A stretch of DNA of 15,266 nt from an uncultured Lachnospiraceae bacterium (GTDB lineage Bacteria > Bacillota > Clostridia > Lachnospirales > Lachnospiraceae). The position numbers and the translations under genes were made by a program. The notes below the pieces were generated by a model that did no database searches, was not told where the DNA came from, and was given only the letters and a program-made list of their open reading frames with translations. This document shows positions 8,301 to 13,374 of this stretch, one piece after another. The stretch's first letter is position 1. Each line of letters opens with the position of its first letter. The stretch spans positions 1 through 15,266 of the forward strand of contig CABUBX010000036.1 in the NCBI GenBank assembly GCA_902489925.1, written 5' to 3'.

Positions 8301-9187
8301 TCTGCCAGCTGGAAACCTTTAATACGATTCTTTAATGCAAGCTTTTTGTTGAATTTATAACGTCCAACCTTTGCAAGGTCGTAACGGCGCGGGTCAAAGA
8401 ACATCGCATTAATCAGGCTCTCTGCACTTTCCACTGAAAGCGGCTCGCCCGGACGAATCTTCTTATATAACTCAAGAAGACCTTCTTCATAATTTGTAGA
8501 AGTATCCTTTGTCAAACTGCCGTAAAGCTTCGGTTCTTCACCGAATAAATCAAAAATCTCCTGATTTGTACCGACACCAAGTGAACGAATCAATACTGTA
8601 ATCGGTACTTTTCTTGTACGGTCTACACGTACATAGAAAACATCATTGGAGTCTGTCTCATACTCAAGCCATGCACCTCTGTTCGGAATAACAGTTGCCG
8701 AGTATAATGTCTTACCAAGCTTATCATGAGCAATATCATAATAAATGCCCGGGGAACGTACCAACTGGCTGACAATAACACGCTCGGCACCGTTGATTAC
8801 AAAAGTACCTGTTGCTGTCATCAATGGCAAATCACCCATAAAAATTTCATGTTCATTAATTTCATCCGTTTCTTTATTAATCAGACGGACTCTGACCTTC
8901 AAAGGTGCCGCGTATGTTGCATCACGCTCTTTGCACTCCTCGATTGAATACTTCACATCCTTTTCGCATAATGTGAAATCAGTAAATTCCAAACTTAAAT
9001 GACCGCTGTAATCCGCAATCGGAGAGATATCTTCAAAAACTTCTTTAAGACCTTTTTCAATAAACCAATTATACGAATTCTTCTGAACTTCGATAAGGTT
9101 AGGCATCTCAAGAACTTCTCTCTGACTGGAATAGCTCATTCTGACATTTCTGCCGATTTTAACTGGTTTAATTCTACCGCTATTCAT
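5351..9187 (-). CDS. rpoB: DNA-directed RNA polymerase subunit beta
   Basis: The beta subunit forms the other half of the RNA polymerase active-site cleft and binds rifamycins. The 1278 residues suit a clostridial RpoB. Visible landmarks are the N-terminal [13 protein letters not shown], the rifampicin region around 487-515 ([10 protein letters not shown], then [12 protein letters not shown]), [15 protein letters not shown] at 536-550, [15 protein letters not shown] at 941-955 with catalytic lysines 943 and 951, and [22 protein letters not shown] near the C-terminus. Residues equivalent to E. coli Asp516, His526 and Ser531 (here Asp496, His506, Ser511) are wild type, predicting rifampicin sensitivity. 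A tail of about 65 residues is rich in Asp and Glu. The start ATG at 9187 follows AAGGGGTG. Unlike the common Firmicutes order, no rplJ-rplL precedes it. Identity is certain. Confidence 0.99.
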   Translation of the reverse strand: [1278 protein letters not shown]

Positions 9188-9196
9188 TAACGTTCT

Positions 9197-9280
9197 TCAC
9201 CCCTTAAATCTGGTAAACGAGTTACATGGATACAAATGGAATCCCCGGCCAAATCGCCTAAAACTCCATACTAATTGCAT
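9197..9280 (-). other. Possible leaderless 27-codon upstream ORF in the rpoB leader
   Basis: An open frame begins with ATG exactly at the transcription start predicted from the rpoB -10 box and ends at a TGA that overlaps the rpoB ribosome site (AAGGGGTGA). The predicted peptide begins MQLVWSFRRFGRG and ends SFTRFKG, with several codons that are often rare (AGG, CGA, CGG). No Shine-Dalgarno precedes it, so it could only be translated as a leaderless mRNA. It may be chance; comparison with relatives is needed before calling it a gene. Confidence 0.22.
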
Positions 9281-9289
9281 CTTAGTATG
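9267..9289. promoter_or_regulatory. Perfect dyad (candidate operator) over the rpoB promoter
   Basis: Eight-base arms CATACTAA and TTAGTATG, separated by 7 nt, form a perfect inverted repeat. It spans the last three bases of the -10 box through about +14. The DNA symmetry and its position fit a dimeric repressor site. Most of one arm lies upstream of the predicted start, so it would not fold in the mRNA. No regulator is known to me for this site. Confidence 0.5.
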
Positions 9290-9316
9290 ATAGCACAAAT
9301 GGGGGAGGGGTGTCAA
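9287..9316 (-). promoter_or_regulatory. Sigma-A promoter of rpoB-rpoC
   Basis: A perfect -35 TTGACA (9316-9311), an 18-nt spacer and -10 TATCAT (9292-9287) with an extended TG before it. The predicted start is near 9280, leaving a leader of about 93 nt. It lies just after the gatD terminator, so rpoBC is an independent unit. I see no L10-type or T-box leader in the 197-nt gap (9188-9384). Confidence 0.88.
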
Positions 9317-9326
9317 GGGGTGAAAA

Positions 9327-9375
9327 TAAAAAAAATAAAGAAGTTTTGGTATACTAAATTTACCAAAACTTCTTT
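9327..9375 (-). terminator. Intrinsic terminator after gatD
   Basis: A perfect 15-bp stem (left arm 9337-9351, right arm 9361-9375; AAAGAAGTTTTGGTA with its complement) around a 9-nt loop. It is followed on the minus strand by A and eight T. It starts 9 nt after the gatD stop and closes the envelope operon. A pyrimidine-rich stretch on the other side could give weak bidirectional function. Confidence 0.93.
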
Positions 9376-9384
9376 TTCTTCTTA

Positions 9385-10122
9385 CTATTTTCCGGATAAT
9401 CGTTTTTCCATATAATCATGGGCATTGTTTTCAAATGTATCGTCCAATTCCTCGAGACTGATATCCGGATATTTTCGCTTCAGCGCAGTTTTTAAAATAT
9501 AATCTGCCAGCTTCGGATTTTTAGGAAGCAGTGAGCCATGACTATAGGTTGCAAAAACATTTTTATAGCGGGCGCCCTCTGTACCGTCCTCTCCGTTATT
9601 GCCGTGGCCCGAAAGCACCTTGCCCATCGGACGCACCTTATCGCCAAGATATGTTTTGCCGGAATGATTTTCAAAACCGACAACGACAATGCCGTTATCT
9701 GTTTCGTCACATTGATACATATAGTTGCCAATCATACGCTCTTTGGCGCCGACCGTATATAAATCAAGGGCGCCGATGAAATTACATTCCTTGCCGTCCC
9801 ATGTTTTATAATAATTGCCAAGCATCTGATATCCGCCGCAAATTGCAAGAAATACCTTTTCCTCGTCTACCGCATGGATAATTTCTTCACTCTTGCCCTT
9901 TGCCAAATCATCAAGAAGTACGCCCTGTTCAAAGTCCTGTCCGCCTCCGACAAAGAAAATATCATAATCATCATAATTTAATTTATCACCCACGGAAACT
10001 TCTGCAATTTCTGTCTGAATCCCGCGCCACTGCATACGCTTCTGCATACAGATGATATTTCCGCGGTCCCCGTACAAATTCAGAATATCCGGGTATAAAT
10101 GACATATTTTTAAACTGTACAT
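9385..10122 (-). CDS. gatD: Lipid II isoglutaminyl synthase, glutaminase subunit GatD
   Basis: GatD is a class I glutamine amidotransferase (cobyric acid synthase-like, CobB/CobQ family) that releases ammonia for MurT. The pair amidates the D-glutamate of the lipid II stem peptide to D-isoglutamine at the cytoplasmic membrane face. The 245 residues match known GatD proteins. The nucleophile elbow reads AICGGYQMLG with Cys95, the catalytic histidine is His195 in TYSHGSLLPKNP, and Arg129 sits where the S. aureus enzyme has a glutamine-binding arginine. The oxyanion region FFVGGGQDFEQ is at 56-66. There is no signal peptide or membrane segment. The gene is 9 nt after murT; its ribosome site (TAGGAG) overlaps the murT stop codon, suggesting translational coupling and matched amounts of the two subunits. 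A cobyric acid synthase is excluded by size and by the murT partner. Confidence 0.95.
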   Translation of the reverse strand: MYSLKICHLYPDILNLYGDRGNIICMQKRMQWRGIQTEIAEVSVGDKLNYDDYDIFFVGGGQDFEQGVLLDDLAKGKSEEIIHAVDEEKVFLAICGGYQMLGNYYKTWDGKECNFIGALDLYTVGAKERMIGNYMYQCDETDNGIVVVGFENHSGKTYLGDKVRPMGKVLSGHGNNGEDGTEGARYKNVFATYSHGSLLPKNPKLADYILKTALKRKYPDISLEELDDTFENNAHDYMEKRLSGK

Positions 10123-10131
10123 TCCAATCTC

Positions 10132-11502
10132 CTATTCCCAAAACTCTTTAAATCCGTAATTCTTGCTGAAAATTTCACGGATATCGAGCATTGCTGTATA
10201 TGTCGGCATAATATAGACCGGTGCACTCTGATTTGCCGCACTTTCAATAAGCTTCTCATAATCTTTAATAACCTTGATTTTGTCAACCGCAATGCCTGCA
10301 TATTTAAAACGCATTGCCATCTCGTCGGCACGCCGTCCGGTCACCCATATTTCTGTCAGCTTATCGGAAAGCTGATTTAACTTTTCAAAATCCACATCCC
10401 ATATCCACGAAATATCTGTGCCGTCTGCAAATCTGTCATTTAAGGCAACAATAAAAAGCGACGGTTCTGTATTGTTGCTGAGAAAATTAAGCACCTGATT
10501 GCAGCCTGCCGGATTTTTAATTAAAATCATGCGAATATCCGTATTATTGACTGTAAACTTCTCCATGCGTCCAAAGCCACATTCAAAATCACTTAAAGCA
10601 CTGACAATGGTCTCATCCTTTAACCCAAGCACATAACCTGCTGCCGCTGTCGCCGCGCCATTGTAAATATTATAACCACCCGGCAGGTTAATCGTCGTTG
10701 TATATTCCTTTCCGTGAAGCTTCAAAATAATTGTTGAGCTGTCCGGTGTGCTTGCCACAACCTTTTCCACAGAAACCTCTGTTTCCGGTCGGTGATATCC
10801 ACAATTCGGGCAGCGGAATCCACCGAGATGGCCGTAAGTTACATAGTCATAAACATATTCACTCTTACATTTAATACAGTACGGGGCATCTGACACTTCT
10901 TCGACCCTGTTTTTATAAATTTCACTTTCTACGCCGTAAAAAACAACTTTATTAGAAATCTCATCTTTCATAGACACAGATAAAGAATCATCCGCATTAA
11001 TGCAGACAACCGCATTGGGCGAATTTTTAATTCCCGTCAAAATACTGTTTAATGTATGTGTCACCTCACCATAACGGTCAAGCTGGTCTCTGAATACATT
11101 TGTCACAACAACACACTTTGCGTCCACATACTTACTGACTGTTTTAAAAGCTGCCTCATCACACTCAATCAGAGCATATTCATATCTGTTTTTACCGCCG
11201 AGTGTTGAGTTCATCGCAAATTCCGCCGTAATGCCGCTGAGCATATTGGCACCGGATTTATTTGAAAAAAACTTATAGCCTGAATCTGATAAGCTCTTTT
11301 CAATCATTCGCGATGTGGTTGTCTTTCCGTTTGTTCCTGTCACAATAATTGTTATCACACCTTTGGCAAGCTGTCCGAGCACCTCAGGATAAACTTTAAG
11401 CGCAATGCGCCCCGGAACATTGGTTCCGCCTTTGCCCAGCTTTCTTAACATAAAGCGGGACAGCTTACATGCTGCAACTGATAAAAATGTTCTTATACCC
11501 AT
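10132..11502 (-). CDS. murT: Lipid II isoglutaminyl synthase, Mur-ligase-like subunit MurT
   Basis: MurT is the ATP-dependent subunit that activates the lipid II glutamate carboxylate and accepts ammonia from GatD. It has 456 residues. The N-terminal segment (KGGTNVPGRIALKVYP) is typical of the family. The Mur-ligase P-loop TGTNGKTTT lies at 55-63 with Lys60. A zinc ribbon, diagnostic of MurT among Mur ligases, uses Cys209, Cys212, Cys231 and Cys234. The C-terminal DUF1727 domain contains NDRFADGTDISWIWDVDFE (355-373), the aspartate-rich cluster in which I expect the residue equivalent to the catalytic Asp349 of S. aureus MurT. There is no export signal, as expected for a cytoplasmic enzyme. 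The start ATG at 11502 has AGGAAAGAG upstream. It lies 20 nt after the zinc-ribbon gene and immediately before gatD. Confidence 0.96.
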   Translation of the reverse strand: MGIRTFLSVAACKLSRFMLRKLGKGGTNVPGRIALKVYPEVLGQLAKGVITIIVTGTNGKTTTSRMIEKSLSDSGYKFFSNKSGANMLSGITAEFAMNSTLGGKNRYEYALIECDEAAFKTVSKYVDAKCVVVTNVFRDQLDRYGEVTHTLNSILTGIKNSPNAVVCINADDSLSVSMKDEISNKVVFYGVESEIYKNRVEEVSDAPYCIKCKSEYVYDYVTYGHLGGFRCPNCGYHRPETEVSVEKVVASTPDSSTIILKLHGKEYTTTINLPGGYNIYNGAATAAAGYVLGLKDETIVSALSDFECGFGRMEKFTVNNTDIRMILIKNPAGCNQVLNFLSNNTEPSLFIVALNDRFADGTDISWIWDVDFEKLNQLSDKLTEIWVTGRRADEMAMRFKYAGIAVDKIKVIKDYEKLIESAANQSAPVYIMPTYTAMLDIREIFSKNYGFKEFWE

Positions 11503-11522
11503 AATTTCTCTTTCCTGTTTTA

Positions 11523-11897
11523 TTATTTATAAATATTTTTTCCGCATTTCGGACAGTAAATACTCGATTCCTCAATTTCTTCACCGCAATACGGACAAAT
11601 AATTACCGCACTCCTGCCAAATGACTTTCCGCTGTCTTTTTTCAGCTTGGAAAGCTCATCCTCATACTGCTCGATAAGCTGCTTTGCTTCATCAAGCTGC
11701 GAATAAAATTCAAAATATTCCTCCGACGGACTTTCCTCATTGAGCGACACAAACAACCGTCCGATTTCTTCATAAATCTTATTTATCTTATCTTTTTCCA
11801 GACTGATTTTTGTTCGCCACTTGAGCACCTCCGCCGTATCCTTCGCTTTTTCCGCGGCATCCCGCCCTATAGCTGCAAGATTATCAATAAAATCCAT
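11523..11897 (-). CDS. Small coiled-coil protein with C-terminal zinc ribbon
   Basis: I do not recognise a named family. The 124-residue protein has a highly charged, mostly helical N-terminal part (about residues 10-90, probably a coiled coil with KDKINKIYEEIGRLFV and QLIEQYEDELSKLKK) and a C-terminal zinc ribbon with Cys101, Cys104, Cys115 and Cys118 (CPYCG, then CPKCG). No signal peptide or membrane segment is visible, so it should be cytoplasmic. Proteins of this layout are common in Lachnospiraceae as zinc-ribbon hypotheticals. AAGGAGA 8 nt before the ATG supports the start. It lies 30 nt after the YARHG gene and 20 nt before murT in one operon, suggesting an accessory role at the envelope, perhaps as a scaffold. 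That role is inferred from context only. Confidence 0.85.
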   Translation of the reverse strand: MDFIDNLAAIGRDAAEKAKDTAEVLKWRTKISLEKDKINKIYEEIGRLFVSLNEESPSEEYFEFYSQLDEAKQLIEQYEDELSKLKKDSGKSFGRSAVIICPYCGEEIEESSIYCPKCGKNIYK

Positions 11898-11927
11898 ATA
11901 TGCTCTCCTTTTTAAAAGATATCTTTC

Positions 11928-13268
11928 CTATTCATGTGCACTTATAAAACTGATATTTGTACGCTCAATGCTGCTCAAAACAGATGCATCAAAATCGGCG
12001 GCCTCAACTGTCCCATGATACCAGCTCTTTGAATTAAAATATGCCTGTATCTGCGTATCTATAAACTTTCGCCCATGTCTTGCATAAATCTCATTTCTTG
12101 CAAGCATCAAATCGTTTGCCGACAGACCTGACAAATCAGATTCTGTAAGCAGCTGTGTGCTGCTTTGAGGAAGAATATAGTCACCTGAAAGTGCTTCTTC
12201 TTTTTCACTTTCCTCTCTCCGACTTTCCTCCGCCCTGCTTTCAGACTCAAGCCTTTCCTGCTCTTTTTTTATACTCTCTGCCTTCGCTTTATTTTCTTTT
12301 TCTATCTTATCTGCAACAGCTTTGGCATCTTCACGCCATACTTCAAGTATATCGAGTGCAGTAGCATAATCGTTACCCGAAAGAGCCTCCTCAACCTGTG
12401 TTTTATATTGTTCCAAGCGCTTTGCGTCAGCTTCGTCCGCATCAAAAACATTCAGACTCGTAATCTCATTTTTAATATTTACGACCTCCTGCTGATTTAC
12501 TGTGTTCAAATTAATTTTTAAAGACTCCAGCTGCTTTTTCAGCGTACTTAATTGCTTTTCGTCTGAGCTGGCAATTGCATCTTCCAAAGACTGCATGACT
12601 GTATCATAGCCCTCTTTGTATTCACCCGATATACGGTACTTTGAAAGAAGCTCTGTATATTCGGTTTTCAAATCCATCAGCTTTTTTCTGCTTTCTGAAG
12701 TTGCTTCAAGCACTTTCGCCGCTTCTTTAAGTTCATCCTCGATGGCCTTTGCGTCGGAAACACTTTCACCTTCAATGACCTTCTGTGCCCGTGTCAGCAA
12801 ATCTTTATACTGACCGTCTTCAATCATATATTCATCCATCAGCTGTTCATAAACGGTATAAGCTTCTTTAAGCTTATCCATCCGATAATTTTTGTAAAAA
12901 TTAAAACCGACAAGCATCACTATCACAATAGCCGCAAGCAATGCTACAATACCGCATGCAATGATGACCGTCCGCTGCTTTTTCTTTGCTTCCTCCCGCC
13001 TTTGCCGCTGTCTGTTATCCGGCTTTTTTTCGTACTCCGGCATATCCTCCTGAATATCATCCCCGTACTCATCGGTATTATCCTCATAGATATCCTGCGA
13101 CATATTTTCACTGCCGACGCTATCTTCAAAATAATATGTATCATCATATGCTGTGTCTGCATCATATTCCGATAAATCCGATACCCTTTCCGGCTTTATA
13201 AGCGCACCGCATTGGGGACAAAACTTATCATCTTCATCTAATCTATATCCACATTGAGAACAAAACAT
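11928..13268 (-). CDS. Zinc-ribbon / transmembrane / coiled-coil / YARHG-domain protein
   Basis: I cannot assign a gene name. The 446 residues divide clearly. An N-terminal zinc ribbon uses Cys3, Cys6, Cys17 and Cys20. An Asp/Glu/Tyr-rich linker (about 31-80) leads to a basic patch (88-99) and one transmembrane helix (about 100-121). A long coiled-coil-rich region follows (about 131-358, with a Ser/Glu/Arg-rich end near 340-358). The C-terminal YARHG domain (about 363-446) carries RNEIYARHGRKF at 391-402. By the positive-inside rule the zinc ribbon is cytoplasmic and the coiled coil and YARHG are outside. YARHG domains are thought to be extracellular and occur in Firmicutes envelope proteins. 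I chose ATG 13268 because AAGGGAGGT lies 6 nt upstream; an in-frame ATG at 13298 lacks a ribosome site. It heads the murT-gatD operon. Confidence 0.9.
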   Translation of the reverse strand: MFCSQCGYRLDEDDKFCPQCGALIKPERVSDLSEYDADTAYDDTYYFEDSVGSENMSQDIYEDNTDEYGDDIQEDMPEYEKKPDNRQRQRREEAKKKQRTVIIACGIVALLAAIVIVMLVGFNFYKNYRMDKLKEAYTVYEQLMDEYMIEDGQYKDLLTRAQKVIEGESVSDAKAIEDELKEAAKVLEATSESRKKLMDLKTEYTELLSKYRISGEYKEGYDTVMQSLEDAIASSDEKQLSTLKKQLESLKINLNTVNQQEVVNIKNEITSLNVFDADEADAKRLEQYKTQVEEALSGNDYATALDILEVWREDAKAVADKIEKENKAKAESIKKEQERLESESRAEESRREESEKEEALSGDYILPQSSTQLLTESDLSGLSANDLMLARNEIYARHGRKFIDTQIQAYFNSKSWYHGTVEAADFDASVLSSIERTNISFISAHE

Positions 13269-13274
13269 ACTTGT

Positions 13275-13283
13275 ACCTCCCTT
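13275..13283 (-). promoter_or_regulatory. Ribosome binding site of the YARHG-protein gene
   Basis: AAGGGAGGT on the minus strand, 6 nt before ATG 13268. It decides against the upstream in-frame ATG at 13298, which would place the site inside the coding region. Confidence 0.85.
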
Positions 13284-13304
13284 ACTTTGGATTTTCATGA
13301 CTAC

Positions 13305-13334
13305 AGTATACCATTTTTACCGCCCTGAGTGCAA
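13305..13334 (-). promoter_or_regulatory. Promoter of the YARHG/zinc-ribbon/murT/gatD operon
   Basis: -10 TATACT (13310-13305) preceded by an extended TG (TGG before the hexamer), an 18-nt spacer and a weak -35 TTGCAC (13334-13329, 3 of 6 matches). The extended -10 compensates for the weak -35. The predicted start is near 13298. The promoter starts 5 nt beyond the ptsI terminator. Confidence 0.75.
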
Positions 13335-13339
13335 GACGC

Positions 13340-13369
13340 AAAAAAAGCCGCCCCGGAGGCAGCTTTTTT
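13340..13369 (-). terminator. Intrinsic terminator after ptsI
   Basis: GCTGCC and GGCGGC pair (one T-G) around a 5-nt loop, extended by A/T pairs, followed on the minus strand by seven T. It begins five bases past the ptsI stop and separates ptsI from the envelope operon. The flanking A and T runs make it plausible in both directions. Confidence 0.92.
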
Positions 13370-13374
13370 GTTTT

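Noticed and set aside
9188..9286. L10 leader, T-box or riboswitch in the rpoB leader
   Set aside because: No specifier stem, terminator/antiterminator pair or known aptamer core is visible in about 93 nt.
11915..11926. Palindrome AAAGATATCTTT between the YARHG and zinc-ribbon genes
   Set aside because: It is AT-rich and short with no loop, so it is likely chance; it lies just before a normal ribosome site.
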